Shown here: positions 8,004 to 17,161 of the stretch, in pieces
Numbering within the stretch: the first letter of the stretch is position 1
How the letters are laid out: the number at the start of each line of letters is the position of its first letter
Source of the DNA: Candidatus Buchananbacteria bacterium RIFCSPHIGHO2_02_FULL_56_16
Lineage (GTDB): Bacteria > Patescibacteriota > Patescibacteriia > Buchananbacterales > UBA6539
Assembly (NCBI GenBank): GCA_001817495.1
Contig: MHIL01000008.1
Span: forward strand, 1 to 32,790
DNA length: 32,790 nt
Direction: 5' to 3'
Notes under the pieces: generated by a model
The model's input: only the letters and a program-made list of their open reading frames with translations
What the model was told of the DNA's origin: nothing
Database searches by the model: none
Position numbers and translations under genes: made by a program

Positions 8004-8120
8004 GCTACGCACTTCGGGTGTCGCCCGTTCTCCGCGTAGCGGAACCTTTATGGTTTCGCGAAAATAGCCGCTACAGGCATTATTTGCTATACTAAAAGCC
8101 GTTAAAACTAAGCCTATTCT

Positions 8121-8381
8121 ATGACCAAAGAAATCCCAAATGGCTGGCACATCGAGGAAAATAGCCTCGTCCGGGAGTTTGAGTTTAAGGACTTCCTGGC
8201 GGCCCTGGACTTTGTTAATGCCGTTGGAACGCGAGCCGAGGCGGTTCAGCACCATCCGGATATCTTGCTCCACTCGTACCGGAAGGTAAAAATTACGACC
8301 ACTACCCACGATACCGGCCGGCTGACTGAGAAAGACTTTGAGCTTGCCGAAAGAATCAATCGACTTCAACCTCCCCAATAG
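8121..8381 (+). CDS. 4a-hydroxytetrahydrobiopterin dehydratase (pterin carbinolamine dehydratase)
   Basis: EAVQHHPDILLHSYRKVKITTTTHDTGRLTEKDFELAERIN matches the PCD signature. Confidence 0.9.
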   Translation: MTKEIPNGWHIEENSLVREFEFKDFLAALDFVNAVGTRAEAVQHHPDILLHSYRKVKITTTTHDTGRLTEKDFELAERINRLQPPQ

Positions 8382-8511
8382 TAAATTTTCAATTTACAAT
8401 AAATTTTCATTGATTCAATGTTCATTGAAACATTGGACATTGATTGGAAATTGGTAACTGAAAACTGAAAATAGCTTAACAAAGCTATATTTTTCTAAAC
8501 ATATTATCCAC

Positions 8512-8541
8512 TTGACACCTTTTGACACCTTTTGATACTAT
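8512..8541 (+). repeat. Three tandem 10-bp repeats (TTGACACCTT, TTGACACCTT, TTGATACTAT) overlapping a -35 element
   Basis: Read directly from the sequence; the second TTGACA (8522-8527) lies 17 bp from TGTATA (8545-8550). Confidence 0.75.
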
Positions 8542-8588
8542 TTGTGTATAGCAATACCTTTTATAAACTATCATTTTTTGGCATAATT

Positions 8589-8834
8589 ATGCCTGAAATT
8601 AACCCAAACGAGATCTATACTACCCAAGAGGCCCAGGAGCTTTTGAAGGTCAGCCCGTCTACGATGAAGCGGTTGATTAAAAAAGAGCTTATTCGAGCCA
8701 ATAAAATTGGCGGCCAGTACCGCATTTTAGGTAAGGAGATCCTGCGCGCCATCTCCCCTTCTCTTGAGGAACAGGCGGTCAATGCCTACCAGAAGATGAA
8801 AAAGAAGGTAATTGAAAAAATTAACCCCTGGTAA
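8589..8834 (+). CDS. Small excisionase/MerR-type helix-turn-helix DNA-binding protein
   Basis: [43 protein letters not shown]; the ATG at 8589 fits better than 8532. Confidence 0.75.
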   Translation: MPEINPNEIYTTQEAQELLKVSPSTMKRLIKKELIRANKIGGQYRILGKEILRAISPSLEEQAVNAYQKMKKKVIEKINPW

Positions 8835-8836
8835 CT

Positions 8837-9859
8837 ATGAAAAAAGCGCTCATCACGGGCATCACCGGCCAGGATGGCTCCTACCTCGCCGAGCTGCTGC
8901 TTGAAAAGGGTTACGAAGTCCACGGCATCATTCGGCGCTCCAGCAGCTTCAATACCGATCGAATCGAACACATCTACCAAGATCCGCACGAACCAGGTCA
9001 GCGGTTCTTTTTGCATTACGGCGACCTGGCCGACGCCGAGAGCGTCCGCAAGCTGATTTACAAGGTCCAGCCTGACGAAATCTACAACCTCGGTGCCCAG
9101 TCCCACGTCAAGGTCAGCTTCGAAATTCCAGAGTACACCTCGAACATTGACGCGCTGGGCACGCTGCGGATTTTGGAAGCGATCCGCGACTACCAGGAGC
9201 ACCTGGGCAAAGCGGTAAAGTTTTACCAAGCGTCAAGCAGCGAGATGTACGGCGCGGTGCTTGAGACGCCGCAGAACGAACGCACGGCCTTCAACCCCCG
9301 CTCGCCCTACGGCTGCGCCAAGGTCTTTGGCTTCTTCATCACCAAGAACTACCGCGAGAGCTACGGCCTGTTCGCCTGCAACGGTATTCTCTTCAACCAC
9401 GAGTCGCCCCGCCGCGGCGAAACGTTCGTCACCCGAAAAATCACCCGCGGCATCGCCGGCATCCTCAAAGGCGAGCAGGAAAAAATCTACCTGGGCAACC
9501 TTGCCGCCCGCCGCGACTGGGGCTACACGCCCGAGTACGTCCTGGCAATGTGGCTGATGCTCCAGCAGCCGCAGCCCGACGACTTCGTCATCGCCACCGG
9601 CGAAACCCACCGCGTTGAGGACTTTGTCCGGACGGCGTTTGAACTGGTCGGCATCACCGACTGGCAAAAACACATTGGCGTTGACCCGCGCTACTACCGG
9701 CCGGCGGAAGTTGACCTGCTCCAGGGCGACATCGCCAAAGCCAAAACCACGCTCGGCTGGCAGCCGAAGGTGAAGTTTGGTGAGCTGGTTACCATCATGC
9801 TCGAAGCCGACCTCAAGGCGGCGGGTTTATCGCTCAAACAGTACCAACGCCATGGATAA
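8837..9859 (+). CDS. gmd: GDP-mannose 4,6-dehydratase family protein
   Basis: [72 protein letters not shown]. Confidence 0.93.
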   Translation: MKKALITGITGQDGSYLAELLLEKGYEVHGIIRRSSSFNTDRIEHIYQDPHEPGQRFFLHYGDLADAESVRKLIYKVQPDEIYNLGAQSHVKVSFEIPEYTSNIDALGTLRILEAIRDYQEHLGKAVKFYQASSSEMYGAVLETPQNERTAFNPRSPYGCAKVFGFFITKNYRESYGLFACNGILFNHESPRRGETFVTRKITRGIAGILKGEQEKIYLGNLAARRDWGYTPEYVLAMWLMLQQPQPDDFVIATGETHRVEDFVRTAFELVGITDWQKHIGVDPRYYRPAEVDLLQGDIAKAKTTLGWQPKVKFGELVTIMLEADLKAAGLSLKQYQRHG

Positions 9860-10805
9860 GACCGAAAAAATTTACGTCGCCGGCCACCGCGGCTTGGTCG
9901 GCTCGGCCATCGTCCGAGCCTTGAAACGCCAGGGCTACGATAACCTGGTTTTGAAAACAAGAGAAGAACTGGATTTGACCAACCAGACGCTGGTTGCTGA
10001 TTTTTTTAGCCGCGAGAAACCCAGCTACGTTTTCCTCGCCGCGGCGAAAGTCGGCGGCATCCTCTCGAACAACACCTACCCGGCCGAGTTCATCTACCAA
10101 AACCTCCAGATTCAAAATAATGTCATCGAGCGGTCGTACCGCCACGGCGTCAAGAAGCTGCTGCTCCTCGGCTCATCCTGCATCTACCCCAAGGATTGCC
10201 CCCAGCCGATGCGCGAGGAGCACCTGCTCACCGGCAGCCTCGAGCCGACCAACGAACCCTACGCCATCGCCAAAATTGCCGGCATCAAAATGTGCCAGAG
10301 CTACAACCGTCAGTACGGCACCAACTTCATCGCGGCCATGCCGACCAATCTCTACGGCCAGAACGACAACTTCGACCTCGAGACCTCACATGTTTTGGCG
10401 GCGATGATTCGGAAGTTCCATGAAGCTAAAGTACATACCCGGCCAACCGTGACGCTCTGGGGCACGGGTACGCCGGTCCGCGAGTTCCTCCTCGTTGACG
10501 ACCTTGCTGACGCCTGTATTTTTTTAATGAATCAATTCAACCCCACCAAAAAACAGAACGAACGCGGGGATATTTTCTTAAACGTCGGTACCGGCAAGGG
10601 CACCACCGTCGCGGAGCTGGCAACGCTGATACAAGCCGTAACCGGCTTTGCCGGCGGCATCGAGTGGGACGCAACCAAACCGAACGGTATGGCCAAGAAG
10701 GTAATGGACAGCAGCCGGATCCACCAGCTCGGCTGGCGACACACGACCGAGCTCGAAGCGGGCCTGCGGCAAACCTACCGCTGGTTTAGCCAATCGGTCA
10801 CGTAA
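9852..10805 (+). CDS. fcl: GDP-L-fucose synthase family epimerase/reductase
   Basis: [70 protein letters not shown]. Start ATG 9852 overlaps the gmd stop. Confidence 0.9.
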   Translation: MDKTEKIYVAGHRGLVGSAIVRALKRQGYDNLVLKTREELDLTNQTLVADFFSREKPSYVFLAAAKVGGILSNNTYPAEFIYQNLQIQNNVIERSYRHGVKKLLLLGSSCIYPKDCPQPMREEHLLTGSLEPTNEPYAIAKIAGIKMCQSYNRQYGTNFIAAMPTNLYGQNDNFDLETSHVLAAMIRKFHEAKVHTRPTVTLWGTGTPVREFLLVDDLADACIFLMNQFNPTKKQNERGDIFLNVGTGKGTTVAELATLIQAVTGFAGGIEWDATKPNGMAKKVMDSSRIHQLGWRHTTELEAGLRQTYRWFSQSVT

Positions 10806-10815
10806 CTTCAGCGCT

Positions 10816-12633
10816 ATGGCATTTACGTTAAGCAAACTCAAGCGAGGCCGGGTCATCATCGGCATGTCGCTCCTCTACCGGGCGTTCAGCCGCTACAAGC
10901 GCCGGATTATCATCCTGGCGCTGCTGGGCTTTGTCAGCGGGTTGCTGGAAGGCGTGGGGGTCAACGCCATCATTCCGCTGCTCTCGTTTGTCTCGAGCGA
11001 CGTTGACCCGAACGCCGACGTGATTTCCCGCGCCATCCAGCAGGCGTTCGCCGCCTTCCACCTCACCTTCCGGCTGTCGTACCTCCTCATCTTCATCGCC
11101 CTGCTGTTCATCGTGAAAGCGGTGGTGAGCTTCATCGCCCAGTACGTGAGCGCGACGATTACCGCCGACTACGAACGGGAAATCAGGGTGACGCTCTTTC
11201 AAAAACTGATGGGCAGCGGCTGGCCCTACCTCCTGACCCAAAAAACCGGCTACCCCGAGATGGTGCTCACCAACGACGTCAACGCCGCCTCGACCGCCCT
11301 GACCTACCTAAGCTCGGCCATCCTGCTGATCACGGCGCTCTTAATCTACGTCATCATCGCCCTCAACATTTCGGTAATGATCACGATCCTGGCCCTGCTG
11401 ATGGGCGTGGTGATTTTCGTTTCGTTCCGGCCGTTCCTCTACCGCAGCCAGCAGGCGGCCAACGTCCAGGCCCAGCTCTACAAGGTCATCGCCCACCACG
11501 TCAACGAGAGTGTCGCCGGCTCGAAGAGCATTAAGTCGTTCGCCGTCGAGATACCGGTGGTGGCCAAGGCCGCGAATATTTTTAAGACGCTGCGCGGCGA
11601 GCGGATTAAACTCTCACGCTCCAACGCCACGACTAACTCGCTGATTCAGCCCATCAGCCTGCTGTTCGTCCTGGCGGTCTTTTCCTACTTCTACCTCAAG
11701 GGAAACTTCAACGTCGCCTCGTTCGCCGTCATCTTGTACCTGATTCAAAAAATCTTTTCCTACATCCAAGCCATCCAGAGCAAGCTCCACAGCGTCAGCG
11801 AGCTCGTCCCCAACGTCCGTAACACCCTCGAGTTCCTGGCTGCGGCCGAAAAAAACCAGGAGCACCAAACCGGCACCGCCGCGTTCTCGTTTCACCAGCG
11901 GCTGACATTCCAAAGCGTTACCTTCGGCTACCAGCAGGATCGCGGCCGCGTGCTCGACGGCATCAGCTTCGAGATTCCCAAGGGCGCGATGCTCGGCCTG
12001 ATCGGCGCGTCAGGCGCCGGCAAGACGACGATCGTTGACCTGCTGCTACGCCACTTCTCGCCAACCGGCGGCGAGATCCTCATCGACGGGAAAAACATCA
12101 GCACGGTTGACCTGACCGCCTGGCGGCACAAGATCGGCTACATCTCCCAAGACATTTTTCTGTTGAACGACACCGTTGAAAACAACATCAAATTCTACCA
12201 CCCCAGCATCTCAAAACCCGACATGGTCGCCGCGGCCAAGATGGCCCAGATCCACGACTTCATCAACCAGCAGCCCGACGGCTACCAGACCATGGTCGGC
12301 GAGCGGGGCATCATGCTCTCCGGCGGCCAGCGCCAGCGGGTGATTCTGGCCCGGGCGCTGGTGCGCCAGCCGGAAATTCTCATCCTTGATGAAGCAACCA
12401 GCTCGCTCGACAACGAGTCAGAGATTAAGGTTCAGCAGGCGATTGAGAACCTGCGGGGGAAAATCACCGTCCTGGTTATCGCCCACCGCCTGACCACCGT
12501 CATGAACTGCGACCAGCTCTTGATTATCAAGGACGGCCAGATCCAAGAGCGCGGCGCGCCCCAGGCGCTGCTCAAAGACCGCGGCTCGTACTTTTTCAAA
12601 ACCTACAACATTCGTGAGCAACCGCAACACTAA
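10816..12633 (+). CDS. ABC transporter, fused permease/ATPase (MsbA/PglK-type lipid-linked glycan exporter candidate)
   Basis: 605 aa; N-terminal TM helices, Walker A GASGAGKTT, LSGGQRQR, ILILDEATSSLD, IAHRLTT. Confidence 0.9.
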   Translation: MAFTLSKLKRGRVIIGMSLLYRAFSRYKRRIIILALLGFVSGLLEGVGVNAIIPLLSFVSSDVDPNADVISRAIQQAFAAFHLTFRLSYLLIFIALLFIVKAVVSFIAQYVSATITADYEREIRVTLFQKLMGSGWPYLLTQKTGYPEMVLTNDVNAASTALTYLSSAILLITALLIYVIIALNISVMITILALLMGVVIFVSFRPFLYRSQQAANVQAQLYKVIAHHVNESVAGSKSIKSFAVEIPVVAKAANIFKTLRGERIKLSRSNATTNSLIQPISLLFVLAVFSYFYLKGNFNVASFAVILYLIQKIFSYIQAIQSKLHSVSELVPNVRNTLEFLAAAEKNQEHQTGTAAFSFHQRLTFQSVTFGYQQDRGRVLDGISFEIPKGAMLGLIGASGAGKTTIVDLLLRHFSPTGGEILIDGKNISTVDLTAWRHKIGYISQDIFLLNDTVENNIKFYHPSISKPDMVAAAKMAQIHDFINQQPDGYQTMVGERGIMLSGGQRQRVILARALVRQPEILILDEATSSLDNESEIKVQQAIENLRGKITVLVIAHRLTTVMNCDQLLIIKDGQIQERGAPQALLKDRGSYFFKTYNIREQPQH

Positions 12634-12634
12634 T

Positions 12635-13885
12635 ATGCCGCCAACCGATACTCAAACCATCAACGCCTGCCGCGTCTGCCAGGCACCGACACTCAAGCAG
12701 TTTTTTGATCTCGGCCGCCAGCCGCTGGCCAACGCTTTACCGCAAAAACCGGACGAGCCGGAGCAAACCTACCCGCTCTCGTTGAGCTGGTGCCCGAGCT
12801 GCAGCCTGGTCCAGCTCAATGAAACCGTCAGCCCGAAGGCGCTCTTCTCGCAGTACGTCTGGGTCACCGGCACCTCAAGCACCGCTCGCGACTACGCCGA
12901 GACGTTCTACCAGCGGACTATGGCGCACCTCGCCAAACCGGAAGCAAAAAAGTTTATTTTGGAAATCGCCAGCAACGACGGAACGTTCCTCATTCCCTTC
13001 CGCGACCACGGGCATCGGATTCTCGGCGTTGACCCGGCGAAAAACATCGTTGAGATGGCCGAAAAAGGCGGCATACCGACGCGCTGCGCGTTTTTTAGCG
13101 AACTGACGGCCGAAGAGATCGTCAAAACCGACGGACCGGCCGACATGGTGATCGCCCGCAACGTCCTGCCCCACGTGGCCAACACCCGGGACTTTATTGC
13201 CGGCATCGGCCGCTGCGTCGGCACGGACGGCGTTGCGGTGATCGAAGTTCACGATGCGAGCATCATCCAAAACGAACTCCACTACGATTCAATCTACCAT
13301 GAGCACCTCTGCTACTTTACGGTTAAGAGTCTCGAACGGCTGCTCAACGACGCTGGCCTGTCGCTCATTGACCTCGAGCCCAGCCCAATCAGCGGCGGCT
13401 CGATGGTCGTTTACGCCGCCAAAGGCAAATCAACCGAAACGCCGGCAGTTCAGCAACGCCGCGATCAAGAAACCAACCAACATACTAACGAATTCAGCCG
13501 CTGGCAGCAATTCGCCGAGCAGTCGTTCAGGCACCGCGATCAATTCACGCAGCTCCTCGATCAAATCCGGCAAGACGGACGCACAGTCGTCGGCTACGGT
13601 GCGTCGGCCCGCAGCTCGACGCTGCTCAACTTTTGTGGTATCGGCCCGGAACTGCTAGCCGCCATTGCCGATCAAAATCCATGGAAACAGGGCCGCTATA
13701 CCGCCGGTACCCACATCCCGATTGTGGCGCCGGAGCAGACGCTGGGCCGCAACCCCGGCTACGTCGTGATCCTCGCCTGGAACTTCGCCGATGAAATTAT
13801 CAGCATCTTAAAAACAAAGTACCGCTACGGCGGCGGGGTTATCCTCCCGCTCCCCCGCACTCCCCGTCTGGTTGAACGCATCTAA
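12635..13885 (+). CDS. Class I SAM sugar C-methyltransferase (zinc-binding N-terminal, TylCIII/NovU-like)
   Basis: CRVCQAPTLKQFFDLGRQPLANAL...CPSCSLVQL, FILEIASNDGTFL, IYHEHLCYFT, VVGYGASARSSTLLNF. Confidence 0.85.
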   Translation: MPPTDTQTINACRVCQAPTLKQFFDLGRQPLANALPQKPDEPEQTYPLSLSWCPSCSLVQLNETVSPKALFSQYVWVTGTSSTARDYAETFYQRTMAHLAKPEAKKFILEIASNDGTFLIPFRDHGHRILGVDPAKNIVEMAEKGGIPTRCAFFSELTAEEIVKTDGPADMVIARNVLPHVANTRDFIAGIGRCVGTDGVAVIEVHDASIIQNELHYDSIYHEHLCYFTVKSLERLLNDAGLSLIDLEPSPISGGSMVVYAAKGKSTETPAVQQRRDQETNQHTNEFSRWQQFAEQSFRHRDQFTQLLDQIRQDGRTVVGYGASARSSTLLNFCGIGPELLAAIADQNPWKQGRYTAGTHIPIVAPEQTLGRNPGYVVILAWNFADEIISILKTKYRYGGGVILPLPRTPRLVERI

Positions 13886-13892
13886 CCAACCT

Positions 13893-14447
13893 ATGAAATT
13901 CTACGAGCAAAAAATTCACGGCGTATGGATCATCGAACCTGAACCGTTCGCGGACGAGCGAGGCATGTTTCGACGGCACTTCGATCAAACCGAATTCACG
14001 GCTCACGGTATTGCCCCTGCCGTTACGCAGTGCAGCATTTCGGAAAATACGCACCGCCACACCTTGCGGGGCTTCCACTACCAAAGAGAACCGTTCGGTG
14101 AAGCCAAAACGCTCTCTTGCCTCAAGGGCTCGATCTACAACGTCGTCGTTGATCTGCGGCCAGTTTCCCCGTCGTTTCGCCAGTGGCTCGCGGTCGAGCT
14201 CAGCGCCGCCAACCGCAAGAGTCTCCACGTACCGGCCGGCTGCGCCAACGCCTTTCTCACCCTTGAAAACGATTCGTTGATTCATTACTACTGCGCGGAA
14301 TCGTACCACCCGGAAGCGGGGGCCGGCATTCGTTACAACGATCCCCAGTTCGAGTTTTTCTGGCCGGCCAAACCGGCGTTTATTTCGGAGAAAGATCGGA
14401 ATTGGCCTGATTTTGTGACAAATAATAACCAGGAGAGAAGGTTGTAG
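13893..14447 (+). CDS. dTDP-4-dehydrorhamnose 3,5-epimerase (RmlC)-like cupin
   Basis: FADERGMFRRHFDQTEF, TLRGFHYQ, HVPAGCANAFLTLEND; start at ATG 13893. Confidence 0.85.
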   Translation: MKFYEQKIHGVWIIEPEPFADERGMFRRHFDQTEFTAHGIAPAVTQCSISENTHRHTLRGFHYQREPFGEAKTLSCLKGSIYNVVVDLRPVSPSFRQWLAVELSAANRKSLHVPAGCANAFLTLENDSLIHYYCAESYHPEAGAGIRYNDPQFEFFWPAKPAFISEKDRNWPDFVTNNNQERRL

Positions 14448-14519
14448 CTTTTTAGCTTGTAGCTTCTTAGAACAAAAAGCCAGCGCCTACTAACCTAAAA
14501 AGCTACAAGCTAAGAAGCT
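14446..14519. repeat. 25-bp inverted repeat hairpin element of AGCTTnTTAGCT words
   Basis: Arms 14446-14470 and 14495-14519 are reverse complements with 2 mismatches of 25; 24-nt loop; left arm contains the RmlC-like stop codon. Confidence 0.85.
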
Positions 14520-14541
14520 GGCACTAACAACGCCCTACCCT

Positions 14542-15525
14542 ATGATTATCTCCCGCACCCCCCTACGGATCAGCTTTGTCGGCGGCGGCACCGATTTCCC
14601 CCGCTACTACCAGGCCGGCTACGGCGCGGTGGTGAGCACCACCATCAATAAGTATATCTACGCCACCGTTAACAAAAAGTTCGACGACCAGATTCGGCTC
14701 GGCTACTCGAAGAGCGAGATGGTCGACGACGTCGAAAAGATTGAGCATCATTTAATCCGCGAGGCACTCAAGCTCACCGGCGTAACCCGCGGGGTGGACA
14801 TCAGCTACATGTCCGACATGCTACCGGCGCGCGAAGGCACCGGCTTGGGCGCGTCGAGCAGTCTGACAGTCGGCATTTTAAAAGCCCTGCACGCCTTTCT
14901 GGGCCAGGCGGTTTCAGCCGAACAGATCGCCCGAGAAGCGTGTAACATTGAACTGGAAATTTTAAAGCACCCAATTGGCAAGCAGGATCAGTACGCGACG
15001 GCGTTCGGTAATTTTAACTACATTAAATTTCATGCTGACGAGCGCGTCACCGTCGAACCAATCCCCTGCCAGAAAGAAACCCTGGAGCAGCTCGATAACA
15101 ATTTACTGCTCTTCTACACCGGCTTAAGCAGCCAATCAGCCGAAGTGCTGCCCGAGCAAGAAAATAACATTGAGACGAATCGCCACGTCCTGGATAAGAT
15201 GCTGACGTTGGCTGAAGAACTAAAAAAGTCACTAATGAGCAACCGCCTCGACGACTTTGGCGACATCCTCCATCAAAACTGGCTCTACAAACAAAAACTC
15301 GCCAGTAAAATTACTAACCTGACGATTAATACCATGTACGAGGCAGCCCGGGCGGCCGGGGCGATCGGCGGCAAGGTTTTGGGTTCGGGCGGCGGCGGCT
15401 TTTTGCTCGTGTACTGCGAAGAGGCGAAGCAGCCCAGGGTCCGGGCGGCGCTCAACGGACTTAGGGAAACGACGTTCAAGTTCGAGCCGCAAGAAAGTAC
15501 TATTGTCTATAACGAAAAATTATGA
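14542..15525 (+). CDS. hddA: GHMP kinase, D-glycero-alpha-D-manno-heptose 7-phosphate kinase-like
   Basis: MIISRTPLRISFVGGGTDFPRYY, GLGASSSLTVGILKAL, GKQDQYATAFGNFNYIKF, GGKVLGSGGGGFLL. Confidence 0.88.
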   Translation: MIISRTPLRISFVGGGTDFPRYYQAGYGAVVSTTINKYIYATVNKKFDDQIRLGYSKSEMVDDVEKIEHHLIREALKLTGVTRGVDISYMSDMLPAREGTGLGASSSLTVGILKALHAFLGQAVSAEQIAREACNIELEILKHPIGKQDQYATAFGNFNYIKFHADERVTVEPIPCQKETLEQLDNNLLLFYTGLSSQSAEVLPEQENNIETNRHVLDKMLTLAEELKKSLMSNRLDDFGDILHQNWLYKQKLASKITNLTINTMYEAARAAGAIGGKVLGSGGGGFLLVYCEEAKQPRVRAALNGLRETTFKFEPQESTIVYNEKL

Positions 15526-16106
15526 CTACGTTCCAAGACTTTGCCCAAAGCTACCTCGCCGAGCTCGAACGGGCCACCAGCGTGTTAGATCTGGCGCAGC
15601 TGGAAAAAATCATTGAGGCGATCAAGCGGGCCTACCATGAAAAGAAACGGATTTTTGTGATGGGTAACGGCGGCAGCGCGATGAACGCCTCTCACTTTGC
15701 CGCCGACTTGAGCAAGAATACCGTGAAGGATTTTAAAGACATTGAGGAGAAAAGGTTCCGGATCACCGCGCTGACCGATAACGTCGGCAAGATCACGGCG
15801 CTCGCCAACGATCTCTCGTTCGATGATATATTCGCCGAACAGCTCAACGACCTGGTCGAAGACGGAGATTTGGTGATCGTCATTTCCGGCAGCGGTAATT
15901 CACCCAACATCATCAAAGCGATCGAGCAGGCGAAGCTGCGCGGCGCCAAAACTATCGGCTTGCTCGGCTTTACCACTGGCGGCAAAGCCAAATCGCTGGT
16001 TGATTACGAAATCACGGTTCAAAACGACCACTACGGACGAATCGAAGATATCCACTCGATCATTCAGCATATTATCATTTCATACTTTACCAAGTTAAAA
16101 CCCTAA
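15522..16106 (+). CDS. gmhA: SIS-domain phosphoheptose isomerase
   Basis: FVMGNGGSAMNASHFAADLSKN, VIVISGSGNSPNIIKAI, EDIHSIIQHII; ATGA overlap with hddA. Confidence 0.88.
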   Translation: MTTFQDFAQSYLAELERATSVLDLAQLEKIIEAIKRAYHEKKRIFVMGNGGSAMNASHFAADLSKNTVKDFKDIEEKRFRITALTDNVGKITALANDLSFDDIFAEQLNDLVEDGDLVIVISGSGNSPNIIKAIEQAKLRGAKTIGLLGFTTGGKAKSLVDYEITVQNDHYGRIEDIHSIIQHIIISYFTKLKP

Positions 16107-16114
16107 CTAACGGT

Positions 16115-17161
16115 ATGCGAGTACTCCTTACCGGCAACAACGGCTACATCGGCAGCGTCCTCGCTCCCCGGCTGGCGGCCAAGGGTCACCAGGTAGTTGG
16201 GTTTGACAGTGGCTACTACCGTGATTGCGGGATTGGTGCTGCTCCGCAAAGCGTCGTTACCCAAATTGCCAAAGACATCCGCCAGGTTACGGCCGCCGAC
16301 TTCGACGGTATTGAGGCAGTCATTCACCTCGCCGCCCTCTCCAACGACCCGCTCGGCGCCTTTGACGAAACGCTCACCACTGCCATCAACTACGAAGCAA
16401 CCAGGGCGATCGCCCGTTTAAGCAAGGCGGCCGGGGTGAGGCGCTTCGTCTACGCTTCAACCCAAAGCATCTACGGTATCAGCAACGCCGATGAACCGCT
16501 CGACGAAGATACCAGTATTAAAAATCCGCTGACCGCCTACGCCAAAACCAAGTGGGCTGCCGAGTGCGAGTTAAAAAAATTGAACGACGACCGCTTCACC
16601 GTAGTCTGCTTCCGGCCATCAACGGTCTTTGGCGCCAGTCCCCGGTTGCGCTGCGACATCGTCTTTAACAACCTGGTGGCCTGCGCCTACACCACCGGCC
16701 GGATTGAAATCAAGAGCGACGGCACGCCCTGGCGGCCGGTCGTCCACGTGGCGGACGTCTGCCGGGCGTTCTGCGCCGGGCTTGAAGCGCCCGCCGAACT
16801 CGTCGCCGGTCAGGCGTTCAACGTCGGGATCAAAGACGGCAACTACACGGTTCGGCAGCTGGCCGAGGCGGCCCAACGGGCGGTACCAAACAGCGAGCTA
16901 GTGTTCACCGGCGAGCACGGCGCTGACAGCCGCACCTACCGCGTCTCGTTTGATAAAATCCTGACGGTGCTTAAGGACTACTACCAGCCAACCTGGGATC
17001 TGGACCGTGGCGGCGCCGAGCTGGTGACTTTTTTCAAAAAAAACAGTTTTACCGAGGCGATGTTCCGGGGACGAACCTGCAACCGTCTCGCCCAGCTCGA
17101 GTATTTAGTTAAAACCAACCGGCTCGACGCGAACCTCTTTTGGCAACAAACCCATGGATAG
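16115..17161 (+). CDS. NAD-dependent epimerase/dehydratase (extended SDR)
   Basis: VLLTGNNGYIGSVLAPRL, VIHLAALSNDP, YASTQSIYG, YAKTK. Confidence 0.88.
   Translation: MRVLLTGNNGYIGSVLAPRLAAKGHQVVGFDSGYYRDCGIGAAPQSVVTQIAKDIRQVTAADFDGIEAVIHLAALSNDPLGAFDETLTTAINYEATRAIARLSKAAGVRRFVYASTQSIYGISNADEPLDEDTSIKNPLTAYAKTKWAAECELKKLNDDRFTVVCFRPSTVFGASPRLRCDIVFNNLVACAYTTGRIEIKSDGTPWRPVVHVADVCRAFCAGLEAPAELVAGQAFNVGIKDGNYTVRQLAEAAQRAVPNSELVFTGEHGADSRTYRVSFDKILTVLKDYYQPTWDLDRGGAELVTFFKKNSFTEAMFRGRTCNRLAQLEYLVKTNRLDANLFWQQTHG

Noticed and set aside
7979-8040. tRNA-like cloverleaf
   Set aside because: Nested stems exist, but no T-loop GTTCRA or acceptor/CCA geometry is recognisable.
8512-8541. Start of a CRISPR-like array
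   Set aside because: Repeats are 10 bp with no spacers; they fit a promoter/operator repeat. No CRISPR array was seen in the window.
9261-9557. Arg/Ser/Ala-rich alternate-frame ORF inside gmd (and similar ones in fcl, the C-methyltransferase and SDR genes)
   Set aside because: Typical alternate-frame artefact of GC-rich genes.
9777-9851. N-terminal extension of fcl in the ORF track
   Set aside because: The upstream part is an alternate frame of gmd; the Rossmann start follows ATG 9852 directly.
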